A DNA stretch of 64,000 nt from Isoetes taiwanensis. Its lineage: Eukaryota > Streptophyta > Lycopodiopsida > Isoetales > Isoetaceae. This document shows positions 20,669-32,401 of the stretch, piece after piece. Numbering within the stretch: position 1 is the stretch's first letter; every line of letters begins with the position of its first letter. The stretch is taken from positions 10,866,818 to 10,930,817 of the forward strand of contig JAJEKV010000046.1 in the NCBI GenBank assembly GCA_021234155.1, read 5' to 3'. Position numbers and translations under genes: made by a program. Under the pieces are notes generated by a model. It saw only the letters and a list, made by a program, of their open reading frames with translations. It was not told the origin of the DNA and ran no database searches.

Positions 20669-23163
20669 TGCTGCCATGCTATGGCAGCATGTAAGAGCCA
20701 AGCATATATTAGCACTAATCCTATCAGTTTGGTTCAATTTGCAAGATAATAGGAGGATGCTTCACTAGCATACATTCAAGTTTGAAGAGCAAAGGAAGGA
20801 CAATTGACTCAAGTCACTCAAGAGATGCAAAAGGTCAAACAAGCATAGGAATTGTAGAGAAGAGAGAAAGAAGACCCCTTGAAGAGCATTCCATGGTATG
20901 TGATCATTTATGAGCTTGGCATTTTTGGCATTCTTTTGATTTCCATCCTCATCCACTCCACCATCCCAAATAGCATTGAACCTTGACTCCTTCCTCATAC
21001 ACCTTCCAAAGTCAAACTTGACCTTGAAAGTTCTTTCTAGTCAAAATACACCTTCATAAAACACCCACTTGCTTCATCAACCACTAGTTCAAGAGAGACT
21101 TGACTTAGTCATAACTCTGCTTATGAAGTCAACATTCCATGCAACTTGAGCAAAATGTAGAGAGGCTTGCAAAATCCCTAAGGGAAATGCTAAAAATTCA
21201 AATATGCCTCGAAGATGCCTCAAAGATGCTCCACAAAATTTTTGGCTTCCTAATGAGCACTAGATGTGCCAAGTCCCCCCTACACCTTACTACACACATC
21301 ACACCCATCACCATTTCATCCTTTTCATCTCAAACTCTCATTCAAATCAAAATTCATTTCTAAATATCATTGTTGCCACATCACCTTTGACAACTCATCC
21401 TTCACACACATCATCTCCACATCATTCTAAAAATTTTGACTAGAGAGAATTTTCAAATTCAAGTGGGCTGACACGTCATCATTCCCATTGGCCATGTCAT
21501 TCTACCTAGCCATACCATGTTTTTCAAATGCCACTTCATCCACTCCCCAAATTTTTCCAAACTCCTAAAAGCTCTATGGTGAAAAAAAGACCCCTTAATA
21601 TGATAGGGCACAAAAAAAGATTCCCCTAGAAAAAAAGAATTTTGAGAAAAGGCCTTATTTTAGGCATGGTATATGTGTTCTAGGGAATCGTGCCATAAGG
21701 TGTAAGGGGTGCAAAAATTTTCCTATCTACCCCCCCTTAGCCTAATTTCTCTTCCAAGCCAATCCCCCCTGGCGTGGAGCATCCCAAGTGTGGGGCGGTG
21801 GAGGTACCGAATCCCACGTGGACACCTTTGACTAATAATCAGAAGAAATCAAATTTTTGAGCCTTATATACTTTGTCTGCCAATTTGAATTGGGCCTGTG
21901 GGATATTTCTCTTCGAACTGCCAGAAACCTAAATCTGGAAAATGCCAAGATCCGTTCAGAGCGACCTAACAAACCATTAATTCAGCACCTAAACCTGCCG
22001 AATCATTATGTTTAATGCCATGAATGCTTAGTGCGGGCTAAAAGACAGAAGATTTGAAAGAAATGATGAAGATTTCAACGGAACTGTACATTCTACAAAA
22101 AGGGATTTTTCGCGACGTAAGATTTTTTTGAGGGCTTGAAGGCAAAGGAAGATCTTTTGGCTTTGAAGAAGGACCGCTTGACAACCTTGAGCTTGATCCC
22201 GACCTCCTATGTTTACCTTTGATCCGAATTATTGACTCAATTCTTGGATCTTTTTATGTGCACCTATTTGATCCTGTGCCCAAGGCCCTGAGCTTGGGAT
22301 GTTATATTGTACCTTCTGAGTGAGTGATTCAATTGAAAATCGACCTTTGCAGCAGTTTGTTTGAGTTACTTCGTCACCTTTTCAAAAAAGCAAAAATTAT
22401 CATAGGTTTATTGTCATAGCGTGAATATCTAGTGCCCGTGCACATTGTTAGCTGTTGTTTTGTCTACCTATATCACAATCCCTTAGAAAGTGCAAAAGCC
22501 AAATCCCCGCATTGCAATGGAAAGATAGCATTATCGAACATGAGGTATTGCACAACAGTGTGGAGCATAGGAGAGCCACCGCCTCGAACTTCAATCCTGT
22601 CAAACAAAGTATGTGGAAGTAGATAACATAAGATACACGCAGGTTGACCCTTACAAAACATTATCTCTCAAGAACATTTTCTTCTTACGGTCTTAGACTA
22701 AGAATTATCAAAAGAGAAAATTGGATCCTTTCTCGGGTCAAGAAGAATAGTTGGCCCCTCAAGAGACAAATCTGAGAGAGATAGAGTTGATAGTCCCAAA
22801 AAATTCATCATCAATATCGAAGTTCCAAACATCAGCTCTCTGCCGGGGATATTGACCAAAAATTGACGGGTCGCTGATTTGAATCTCGCCCATCTAGCCT
22901 ACTCGACCTTGCTGAGCTTTTTTTGGTCTCAGGAGTGACAAGTGTTGAGAACATCAAGGAGTGATATCCACACCCATAGCCCCATAGATCACATTCTACA
23001 AGAGATTTTGTGAGGAGGCGACTTTTTTTCTTCTTGGAAACACACTTCCGGTGATCTTTTGTGATTCTTTTTTGGAATCTTTGCACCCGTGAGTGGTTGC
23101 CTTAAGCAACCCGGAGGTTCTAAACCACCGAGGTTGAAGGTTTTGCCGGGATTACCTTCAACA
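20669..23163 (+). repeat. 5' LTR of element C
   Basis: It starts with a perfect 9-bp hairpin, TGCTGCCAT-GCT-ATGGCAGCA, and ends TACCTTCAACA. A TTATATAC box at about 21864-21871 is a candidate core promoter. Near the 3' end GGTTGCCTTAAGCAACC forms a palindromic block like the one in family A. Minus-strand frames inside it (for example 22832-23086) are repeated in the other LTR and carry no domain. Confidence 0.94.
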
Positions 23164-23166
23164 TTT

Positions 23167-23184
23167 TGGAGGTCCTACCGAGAT
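23167..23184 (+). other. primer binding site, probable tRNA-Gln type (element C)
   Basis: TGGAGGTCCTACCGAGAT starts three bases after the LTR. The first 14 bases are the exact reverse complement of the plant tRNA-Gln 3' end as I recall it (CGGTAGGACCTCCA). Confidence 0.65.
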
Positions 23185-23206
23185 CATCTTCCCCGAATGC
23201 GGACTC

Positions 23207-24498
23207 ATGGCACCAAGAAGAGTTAATGAGACATCCGAGCCCTCTTTGAGACACGGGATAATCAGAAGCTACCGCTACACCCATCGCCACCATACAGCAA
23301 CTGCAGGCATGCCTTATCAATACTTCGAAAGTTAAGTGTGCCTACTCCAGTCCCTGTTTTTGATCCGAGCATGAATGCCAACAATTTCCTCAAGACCTTT
23401 GAAGAATACTATCAAGAATATGGTCACAAAAAAGGCTGTAAGTTTTCTGAATTTAAGAAATGTTTCAAGAATGATGAGGTAAGGGCTTGGTTAGAGTATG
23501 TTATAGGTTTAGGCACCAATTCTTGGGAAGAACTGGTAAAAAAGTTTCTAGCAAGATTTGGAAGAGTCTTGGACCCTCAAGATTTAATATTTGAGTTGCA
23601 AACTTTTCGTGATCAAACATGGTGAAAGTGTGCAAAAAAGATGTCGAAAAGATTCAATCACTATCTTGTCAAATGCCAAATCAATCATGTTCCTAACCAT
23701 ACATTGCATCTAGTGGCTTCTTTTATCAGGGGATTGAGCAGCAGACCAAGAATACACAGAAAGCTTTTGAAGATTCAAAAACAGGAGGGATTTGATACAA
23801 TACACAAGGCTTTCACCAAAGCTACTGAAATTGCTGATATGATATCATACTTACCAGATGAAATGCACTCACCAAGTGATCCTTTTTTTCCAGATTATGA
23901 GCAGGAGTGTATGGGATCAGCACCTGTACCTGTCTATGCTATCCAAAAGGAAAAGAAAAAGGTTAAGGTGGAAGATGATGAGGCTCCTGCAGCAGATGTA
24001 AGAGCAGAGATCACCAAGGTATCTGAGGCTTTGGTTGAGGTAACTAAACAACTGCAAGAGTTGAAGAATTCAAAATTTGAAAAGAAAACTTACCCCCCAT
24101 GTGTGCACTGCTTTAGAGATACTCATTCTTCTGATTATTGCTGGTATAGGCCATGCACTAAGTGTGGAAAAAGAGGTCATTTTGGTAAAGAATGCCCTGT
24201 ATGTGAATTTTGTAAGGCTGTAGGACATTACGAGGATAGATGCAGTGTCAAGGAATATTTTGCCAGACAAGAAAAATCTAAAATTGGTGAACCAAGTGCA
24301 TCTATAAGGTTTGTGCAGGAAGTTGAAGAGCAAGAGGAGATTATGGCTGTCCACACCAGAAGGATGAATAATGCCAAAGAGAAAGAACCAAAGAACCAAG
24401 AAGTTGAGATTTTGAAACATAAAGATGCTTTGAAAGCAAAGTGGTCGTGCCTCCTCCTCCCCGCTCAAAAAATTTGTCAAGAAGGAAAAAGACTGTGA
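23207..24498 (+). pseudogene. gag of element C (short frame breaks)
   Basis: ATG at 23207 (MAPRRVNETSEPSLRHG) leads to MPYQYFES and, after a shift, to VPTPVPVFDPSMNANNF, KKGCKFSEFKKCFK, NSWEELVKKFLARFGRVLDP (capsid-like). Another break at about 23626 precedes the 23641-24498 frame. That frame holds a second helical region, a Lys/Glu-rich coiled stretch (about 23950-24060) and three CCHC zinc knuckles: CVHCFRDTHSSDYC, CTKCGKRGHFGKEC and CEFCKAVGHYEDRC, followed by VKEYFARQEK. The product is the nucleocapsid/capsid precursor. Related to 10199-11540. Confidence 0.9.
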
Positions 24499-24514
24499 GG
24501 ATTTTGAATATTTA

Positions 24515-25194
24515 TTGAAGAATTCTAAAAAATGTGTAGATTTGTCGACCCCGCTCAAGATAGCCCCTTCTTACGTAAGAAAGGTGCTCAATCTTACTAA
24601 GGAAGATGAGTTTGCCCCGACAAATCACATTGATGAGCACATGCTCACCCGTGAAGATAATGATCCCGGAGCTTTCACCGTGTTGCTAAAATGGAAGGGA
24701 AAATATTAACCAAAGTTTACGCTAGATGGAGGATCACCCTTGAACGTGATGCCACACCATGTCATGAGACTGTGTGGTCTAGAAGTAGACAAGAAGGCTC
24801 CAATGATCTTGAAATCTTTTTTCTAATTCTAAAATCAATCCAAAGGGGAATAGTTAGCAATGTGCCTATTGATGTTGAAGGAGTAATGGTTGCAGCTAAC
24901 TTTGTGGTGGTTGCTTTTGAAGGAATAGGGGATAAATCAGATATTTATGACTTACTTTTGGGCAGAAGGTGGCTTTCTACAGTAGATGCTAGGCCTGTGT
25001 GGTCAAAAGGAGAATGTACCATCTCAAATGGCAAGAAAAAGGTAACATTGTATAATAAGTTAGGAGAGTTTGAAAGCATGAATTTCATTGAAGAAGAAAT
25101 GTTGATATCACATCCATGTGGAGAATTTGAACTGGATACAGTAGAGTTGGGGTCTAGCATAAAAATCTCAAAGGAGTTGGCTTCAACCAGGTTG
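24515..25194 (+). pseudogene. aspartic protease of element C (frameshifted)
   Basis: LKIAPSYVRKVL and EDNDPGAF (24515-24690) give the N-terminal strand. After a shift, LDGGSPLNVMPHHVMR (about 24723-24770) carries the D-G-G active-site loop, then the 24840-25190 frame gives IVSNVPIDVEG, FVVVAFEGIGDKSDIYDLLLGRRWL. The same architecture occurs in element A. The product would cleave the gag-pol polyprotein. Confidence 0.85.
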
Positions 25195-25680
25195 AGCAAT
25201 TTTGCTTATTTATGGTTTGATGGTGGTGTTTCCAAAAGGCTTAATGTGGCATCTTCTGCTGCTATTCTCAAGGATGCCTCAAACAAAGTTCTGTGGCTAA
25301 AGTAGGGAGAATTTATCCTAATGTCACTTCTAATATGGCAGAATATAAGGCATTGATTGCAGGTCTTCAAGAGGCAAAAAATCTAAACATCAGGAATGTG
25401 ATCATCTTTGGAGACTCTCAGCTCGTCTGCAGGCAAATATCAGGAGAATATCAGGCCAAGAATGAGGACATGTTGCAGCTCAAAAGTCAAGCCATGCTGG
25501 AACTGAAGGATTTTGATACCTGGGAACTCTGCCATGTTCCAAGGGGAGCGTAATGGTGAAAGCAGACTCATTGTGCAGAAGTGTGCTACTGGAACATTTG
25601 GCTGAGGGAGCAATTCAAGAGGAGGAACTTGAGAGAAGAGATCTGCAACAGCTATACCCCATCCTGGTAATCAATGCAAG
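25195..25680 (+). pseudogene. extra (archaeal-type) RNase H of element C, upstream of RT
   Basis: LWFDGGVSKRL (Asp), NMAEYKALIAGLQEAK (Glu), VIIFGDSQLVCRQISGEY (Asp) and VKADSLCR (Asp) keep all four catalytic positions. A shift at about 25300 and another at about 25553 split the frame. It sits between protease and RT as in element A, which shows the order is a family trait and not a local rearrangement. Confidence 0.85.
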
Positions 25681-26366
25681 TGAAGACAAGCAGGTAAGAG
25701 AAGTCAAGGTCAATAAGAAGGGTCTAGATAGGGTGTTATATGTTGGAGATTTGTTCAGAGAGGAGGATAATGCTTTGGTGACCAAATTTTTTGATGATTG
25801 GAAGGATGTCTTTGCTTGGGATTATGATGAGCTGGTGGGAATTGACAAAAGCATTTGTGAATTTGAAATTAAAATAAAGGGGGGTATGAAACCTGTCATA
25901 CAAAAGCTAAGAAGAATCAATGCTTCTCTATTAGGTCTAATCAAGGAAGAATTATACAAAATGAAAGATGCAGGTGTGATTACTGAAATTGTGAACCCTG
26001 AGTGGCTATCTTGCATTGTTCCTGTTGAAAAGAAAAACAAGGCCATTAGAATCTGCATAGACTATAGAGATTTAAACAAAGCTACCGGCCAAAGATTGTT
26101 ACCCTTTGCCATTTCTGGAGGAGGTGTTGCATGTCAGAAAGGTGTAAAGAAATTTACTCATTCTTAGATGGCTTTTCGTGTTTTAATCAGATAAGCATCA
26201 AGGAAGGTGATCAGCCAAAAACTTCATTTATCACACCTTGGGGAACATTTGCCATGAAAAGAATGCCATTTGGATTGATGAATGCTTCTGCAACATTCCA
26301 AAGAGCCATGGATGCAATTTTTAAAGAAATGCCAGCCTAACATTTTTCGTGTTTTTTGGATGATCT
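25681..26366 (+). pseudogene. reverse transcriptase of element C (frameshifted)
   Basis: Blocks in order: PVIQKLRRINASLLGLIKEEL, VNPEWLSCIVPVEKKN, IRICIDYRDLNKAT, (shift) SFLDGFSCFNQISIKEGDQ, KTSFITPWGTFAMKRMPFGL, NASATFQRAMD, and a FLDD catalytic motif at about 26356-26367 that lies after a stop. Two of the lesions, at 26177 and 26348, show CGTG where element A has CAGG or CAGA. Confidence 0.88.
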
Positions 26367-27230
26367 TTGTTTGGGAACTTCTCGGAAAGACATTTTGATA
26401 TGCTAACCATGTTGTTTGACTTGTGTAGAAAGGGGGGAGTGAGTTTGAACCCCAAAAAGTGTGTTTTTTTATCATCAAAAGGGGAATTGCTAGGGCATGT
26501 AGTGTCTACAGCAGGAATTCAAATATCTGACAGTAAGATTGAAGCCCTAAGGAAATTGACACCTCCAAAAACCCTCAAACAGGTTAAGAGCTTCATAGGG
26601 ATGACCAGCTTCTTGAGAATGTATGTCCCTCATTTTTCCCACACCATAAGCCCAATCTCCAGTCTCACAAAGGTTGGGAAGTTCTCCAAAAGTGAAAGCA
26701 AACACATCCTAGTAGATTGGGATGAGCAATGCCAAAATTCTTTTGACAAAATCATTGATGCCATTTGCAAATCTATCCTGCTGAAACCTCCTGATCTAGA
26801 GAAGCCCTTCAAAGCTTACATCAGTGTGACAAAGAAAGCAATTGGTGTGGCACTGTTACAAGGGGATCATGTGATTACTTTTGCAAGCAAGATGTGGTCT
26901 GATGCTGAGATTAGGTATCCCAGGTTGGAGAAGAGTGCAGCAGCCCTGATGTTTTTGATAGAAAGGCAAGGACATCTTCTGCAAAACAATCAGGTGCAAG
27001 TGCTCATGAGGCAAAATCCTTTTTCACTCCTATTTGCAAAAAAGCAGCCAAAGGCCAAATTGTGCAGATGGGCTTGTAAGATCCAAGCTTATGATATTAC
27101 TGTAAAGGTGGTAAAGTTGATTGAGAATCCCAGCTCCTACCTTCCACTTGTGTTGTTTGAGCATGAAGATCAAGATGGTTTGTGTGTTGATGACAATCTA
27201 ACAAACTTGATCTCTGTTGATGCAGAAAAC
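26367..27230 (+). CDS. RT thumb/connection and degenerate Ty3 RNase H of element C
   Basis: This open frame continues RT (GGVSLNPKKCVFLSSKGELLG, PPKTLKQVKSFIGMTSFLRM) into the Ty3 RNase H scaffold: LEKPFKAYISVTKKAIGVAL, FASKMWSDAEIRYPRLEKSA, VQVLMRQNPFSLLF and LCRWACKIQAYDI. The first Asp and the TDH motif are missing, as in element A. It is followed in the same frame by a linker (DHEDQDGLCVDD-like acidic stretch) and the integrase. The domain is likely a non-catalytic tether. Confidence 0.8.
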
Positions 27231-28515
27231 ATTGATTGGCAATTTGACATCAGAAACTATTTGGAAAGCAATGAGTTACCTAAGAACCTGAGTGGCAGTC
27301 AAGAAAGGAGATTTAGGGACAAATGCAAGAAGTTCAGTCTAATTGAAGGGATCCTATGCAAAGCTGACAAGGAAGGAGTCTTGCTGAGATGTGTGGATAG
27401 GGAAGAGGCTAGAATGATAATTGAGGCGTGTCATGAGGGAGTTTGTGGAGGACACTTTGCAGCAGACACAACAGCAAAAAAGATTTTAAGGTCAGGATAC
27501 TTTTGGCCTACTCTCTTTAAGGATTGTTATGAAGCTATAAAATGCTGCCACAAATGCCAGATTTTTGGCAAAAGAACCTTGCAACCAGCTGCCCTGACTG
27601 CCATAATTTCCCCTGGACCTTTTCAAATGTGGGGACTGGATTTTATAGGCCCCATAGACCCACCTTCCTCATTTCAAAGACCAGTTTATATTAGTTGCCA
27701 CTGATTACTTTACCAAATGGGCAGAGGCAATTCCTTTGAGAGAAGCCAATGCCCAAGCTACTGCAAGGTTTCTACATGAAAATATTTGTGCCAGATTTGG
27801 TATCCCTTTCAAAATTGTTTCTGATAGAGGCAGCCAATTCATCAACCACACGATTGCATTACTTCTAGCCACCCTGAAAGTCAAACACACCAAGAGTTCA
27901 TCCTATTACCCTCAGGGAAATGGCCAGGCAGAGTCAACCAATAAGACTCTCAAGTCAATCCTGAAGAAGACCATCAGTATTTCAAGAAAGGATTGGCATT
28001 TGAAACTTCATGATGCACTTTGGGCATACAGAACTACCATCAAAGTGGCTACAAAGCACACCCCTTTCAGTTTGGTGTATGGGATAGAATCAGTATTGCC
28101 TATAGAGTTAGAGCTTCCATCACTCAGACTGGCCTATCAGATAAATTTGGAAATGGATAATGCTCTAAAAGACAGATTTGTGAGATTGATGCAGCTTGAG
28201 GAGCATAGATATGAGGCTGAGAATGCAATAATAAGGAAAAAGGCCAAGGATATAGCAGCCTTCAAGGCAGCACATAAATTACAGGGAGTCTTGAAAGAAG
28301 GAGAGTTAGTGTTAAAGTGGAACAAAGCAAGGGAAGATATGGCAACAAAATTCGAAAATCTTTGGGAGGGACCATTTGAAGTAATAGGGACAACCGGCAA
28401 GGATTCATATTGGTCGAAGGATATTGCCGGATGGCGAGAATTGATGAACCCTATCAACATTGTGCACCTAAAAAGGTATTGGCAACAACATGTTGCCCTT
28501 GCTCTGTTCAACTGA
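27231..28515 (+). pseudogene. integrase of element C (one frameshift)
   Basis: The zinc domain is HEGVCGGHFAADTT ... CCHKCQIFGK (27430-27570). The core begins WGLDFIGPIDPP, shifts by one base at about 27690, and resumes VATDYFTKWAEAIPLREANA, IVSDRGSQFINHT, YYPQGNGQAESTN, KDWHLKLHDALWAYRTT. The C-terminal subdomain (GELVLKWNKAR, FENLWEGPFEVIG, NPINIVHLKRYWQQH) ends with TGA at 28513. D, D and E are present. It is the best-preserved integrase of the Tat-like family here. Confidence 0.92.
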
Positions 28516-29177
28516 AATCGCTGTGGTAAGATGTAGCTAGGTATAGTTAATACATTTGGTTAAAACTAGATCAGTTAGGCCTGTCTTAGTGAATGTAGTT
28601 CTGCTTTAGGGTTATTATTTGTGTGTTAATGAATTTATAAGTGTTGCTATGCAGATTGTGATCAACTGAAGGAGTGAATTGATACTAATGATCATAGTTC
28701 CATGCAGGTGCATCTGAGCATATCTGTCACACATCTCTTTCATTGCACTACATTGATCTCCATCATCTGGAGTTGCTGACATTGCCTCCACACCAGCAAC
28801 TCACTCATACTAACAAGCTTTATCTTCATATGCAGGTGCATCCTTATGTTTATCTCCATCTGTCATCTGATCAAGAGTTAACCTCATTGCATCAGAAAGT
28901 CCTCCTCCATTGCCAATAAATTTCCCAAGCTGCTGTCATACCACCATCCTGCAGCTTCTCATAACTAAAGAGATTTATTTTCCATGCAGGTTCATCTGAA
29001 AGTAGCATCATATGCACGTTCATAATATCAAATCTATCACCTTCCAATCCATATGCAGGTCATTGAGTTGCCAACCATATTCTCATATTGGCAGCTGGCT
29101 GGAGAACAGGTCAAGAGTCATCAAACAGCTAGTCAAAAGGGGCTGGAAGACCAGCCTTCTCTTTTTGTTTGGCATAA
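28516..29177 (+). other. 3' untranslated region of element C
   Basis: No coding sequence. The motif ATGCAGGT(G/T)CAT or a close form recurs at about 28704, 28834, 28984 and 29051. The 3' end carries GGGGCTGGAAGACCAGCC (about 29139-29156) and then a T-rich tract ending GGCATAA against the LTR, paralleling the hairpin-plus-T tract of family A. Confidence 0.65.
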
Positions 29178-31676
29178 TGCTGCCATGCTATGGCAGCATG
29201 TAAGAGCCAAGCATATATTAGCACTAATCCTATCAGTTTGGTTCAATTTGCAAGATAATAGGAGGATGCTTCACTAGCATACATTCAAGTTTGAAGAGCA
29301 AAGGAAGGACAATTGACTCAAGTCACTCAAGAGATGCAAAAGGTCAAACAAGCATAGGAATTGTAGAGAAGAGAGAAAGAAGACCCCTTGAAGAGCATTC
29401 CATGGTATGTGATCATTTATGAGCTTGGCATTTTTGGCATTCTTTTGATTTCCATCCTCATCCACTCCACCATCCCAAATAGCATTGAACCTTGACTCCT
29501 TCCTCATACACCTTCCAAAGTCAAACTTGACCTTGAAAGTTCTTTCTAGTCAAAATACACCTTCATAAAACACCCACTTGCTTCATCAACCACTAGTTCA
29601 AGAGAGACTTGACTTAGTCATAACTTTGCTTATGAAGTCAACATTCCATGCAACTTGAGCAAAATGTAGAGAGGCTTGCAAAATCCCTAAGGGAAATGCT
29701 AAAAATTCAAATATGCCTCAAAGATGCCTCAATGATGCTCCACAAAATTTTTGGCTTCCTAATGAGCACTAGATGTGCCAAGTCCCCCTACACCTTACTA
29801 CACACATCACACCCATCACCATTTCATCCTTTTCATCTCAAACTCTCATTCAAATCAAAATTCATTTCTAAATATCATTGTTGCCACATCACCTTTGACA
29901 ACTCATCCTTCACACACATCATCTCCACATCATTCTAAAAATTTTGACTAGAGAGAATTTTCAAATTCAAGTGGGCTGACACGTCATCATTCCCATTGGC
30001 CATGTCATTCTACCTAGCCATACCATGTTTTTCAAATGCCACTTCATCCACTCCCCAAATTTTTTCCAAACTCCTAAAAGCTCTATGGTGAAAAAAGACC
30101 CCAGAATATGATAGGGCACAAAAAAAGATTCCCCTAAAAAAAAAAAAAAAGAATTTTGAGAAAAGGCCTTATTTTAGGCATGGTATATGTGTTCTAGGGA
30201 ATCGTGCCATAAGGTGTAAGGGGTGCAAAAATTTTCCTATCTACCCCCTTAGCCTAATTTCTCTTCCAAGCCAATCCCCCCCTGCCGCGTGGAGCATCCG
30301 GGCGTGTGGGGCGGTGGAGGTACCGAATCCCACGTGGACACTGCACGCAATAATCAGAAGAAATCAAATTTTTGAGCCTTATATACTTTGTCTGCCAATT
30401 TGAATTGGGCCTGTGGGATATTTCTTTTCGAACTGCCAGAAACCTAAATCTGGAAAATGCCAAGATCCATTCAGAGCGACCTAACAAACCATTAATTCAG
30501 CACCTAAACCTGCCGAATCATTATGTTTAATGCCATGAATGCTTAGTGCGGGCTAAAAGACAGAAGATTTGAAAGAAATGATGAAGATTTCAACGGAACT
30601 GTACATTCTACAAAAAGGGATTTTTCGCACAGAAGATTTTTGAGGGCTTGAAGGCAAAGAAAGATCTTTTGGCTTTGAAGAAGGACCGGCTTGACAACCT
30701 TGAGCTTGATCCTGACCTCCTATGTTTACCTTTGATCCGAATTATTGACTCAATTCTTCGGATCTTTTATGTGCACCTATTTGATCCTGTGCCCAAGGCC
30801 CTGAGCTTGGGATGTTATATTGTACCTTCTGAGTGACTGATTCAATTGAAAATCCGACCTTTGCAGCAGTTTGTTTGAGTTACTTCGTCACCTTTTCAAA
30901 AAAGCAAAAATTATCATAGGTTTATTGTCATAGCGTGAATATCTAGTGCCCGTGCACATTGTTAGCTGTGTTTTGTCTACCTATATCACAATCCCTTAGA
31001 AAGTGCAAAAGCCAAATCCCTGCATTGCAATGGAAAGATAGCATTATCAGAACATGAGGTATTGCACAACAGGTGTGGAGCATAGGAGAGCCACTGTCTG
31101 AACTTCAATCCTGTCAAACAAAGTATGTGGAAGTAGATAACATAAGATACACGTGCAGTTGACCCTTACAAAACATTATCTCTCAAGAACATTTTCTTCT
31201 TACAGTCTTAGGCTAAGAATTATCAAAAGAGAAAATTGGATCCTTTCTGGTCAAGAAGAATAGTTGGCCCCTCAAGCAGTGCAGACAAATCTGAGAGAGA
31301 GATAGAGTTGATAGTCCCAAAAATTCATCATCAATATCGAAGTTCCAAACATCAGCTCCGTCGGGGATATTGACCAAAATTGACGGGTCGTTGACTTGAA
31401 TCTCGCCCATCTAGCCTACTCGACCTTTGCCGAGCTTTTTTGCCTGTGGAGTGACAAGTGTTGAGAACATCAAGGAGTGATATCCACACCCATAGCCCCA
31501 TAGATCACATTCTACAAGAGATTTTGTGAGGCAGACTTTTTTCTCTTCAGGGAAACACACTTCCAGTGATCTTTTGTGATTCTTTCTGGAATCTTTGCAC
31601 CCAGAGTGGTTGCCTTAAGCAACCTGGAGGTTCTAAACCACTGAGGTTGAAGGTTTTGCCAGGATTACCTTCAACA
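29178..31676 (+). repeat. 3' LTR of element C
   Basis: It is nearly identical to 20669-23163, with the same 9-bp terminal hairpin and CAACA end, followed by the AAGGG duplicate. Most differences from the 5' copy are single bases or short indels, many at CTG/CCG and CAG/CGG sites. The A-run at about 30138-30150 is also longer than in the 5' copy. Confidence 0.94.
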
Positions 31677-32401
31677 AAGGGTTATGCAAAGGCACATGGC
31701 TTAAGCAAGGATGCTTGTAAGTTCAGAAAGTTTGCTAAAGCCTTCAAGCGCCATTACGTCCCAAGGGAACATAAGTCCAGTATGATGCAGCAGTTCTACA
31801 GGTTGCAGCAAGGCAACAAATCTGTCCAGAAGTATACAGAGGAATTCATGAGGCTGAGGCTGTATGTGCCAAAGTTGGGTGAGAAGCATGCAGTAGAAAG
31901 CTACATTGAGGGCCTGAATGAGGAGATCCGCAAGCTTGTAAGGGCAATAAATCCTAAAACAGTATCAGAAGCAGAGTCCAAGGCAATAAGCTTGCAAGGA
32001 ACAGGACCTCAGAATAGCGGGCAGAGGCAGCAGTATTTCCAGGATAAAGGCAAGGCGACAGGAAGCTATAGTCCTAGGGCAGCCAGTCCAGGTCCAGCTA
32101 GAGCACCATATGGTGGCAAACCGTGGGAAACAAAGCAGAGAAGAAGCAGTGTGTCCTTCAAGGACAAGGGGAGGGGTCAAACTACTCCAAAGCAAAGGCG
32201 ATCCTTTTGCGTGACGATGCCCAAGGAAAAGAGACGGGAGTGCATAGAAAAGCGGCTTTGTTTGGTGCTTCCCAGCCAAGCCATAGGACGGCGAAACCCG
32301 CCTTTACGCCATGAGTGCGGCCTTAGCGGAGTTGGGAGATTGGGACACTCACGTCGACGACGACGGCATGAGGGAAGGAAGCCCCGACTACATTCGGGAT
32401 G
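31677..32401 (+). CDS. gag of element B, C-terminal part (continues from 20668)
   Basis: The frame resumes YAKAHGLSKDACKFRKFAKA, then FKRHYVPREH, MMQQFYRLQQGNKSVQKYTEEFMRL (a classic retrotransposon gag motif), YIEGLNEEIRKLVRAI and a Gln/Gly/Arg-rich tail. A CCHC knuckle is expected at about 32240-32290, but only degenerate traces are seen (CIEK, SHRTAKP); the element F copy retains CFVP..HRTHDC. The frame ends at 32401. Acts as capsid/nucleocapsid precursor. Confidence 0.85.

Larger units (their letters stand above)
20669..31676 (+). mobile_element. element C: Tat-like Ty3/gypsy retrotransposon inserted in gag of B
   Basis: LTRs of 2495 and 2499 bases (20669-23163 and 29178-31676) flank a primer site, gag with three zinc knuckles, protease, extra RNase H, RT, degenerate RNase H and integrase. 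The target duplication AAGGG is perfect (20664-20668; 31677-31681). The LTRs are nearly identical, so this is among the youngest insertions here. Pol reads well apart from a few shifts, several of which fall at suspicious CGTG sites. Confidence 0.95.

Noticed and set aside
20765-20998. Minus-strand 77-codon frame repeated at 29274-29507
   Set aside because: Part of the two C LTRs; identical because the LTRs are identical, with no domain.
22861-22920. tRNA-like phrase in the LTR of C
   Set aside because: No cloverleaf can be folded and the T-arm consensus is not met.
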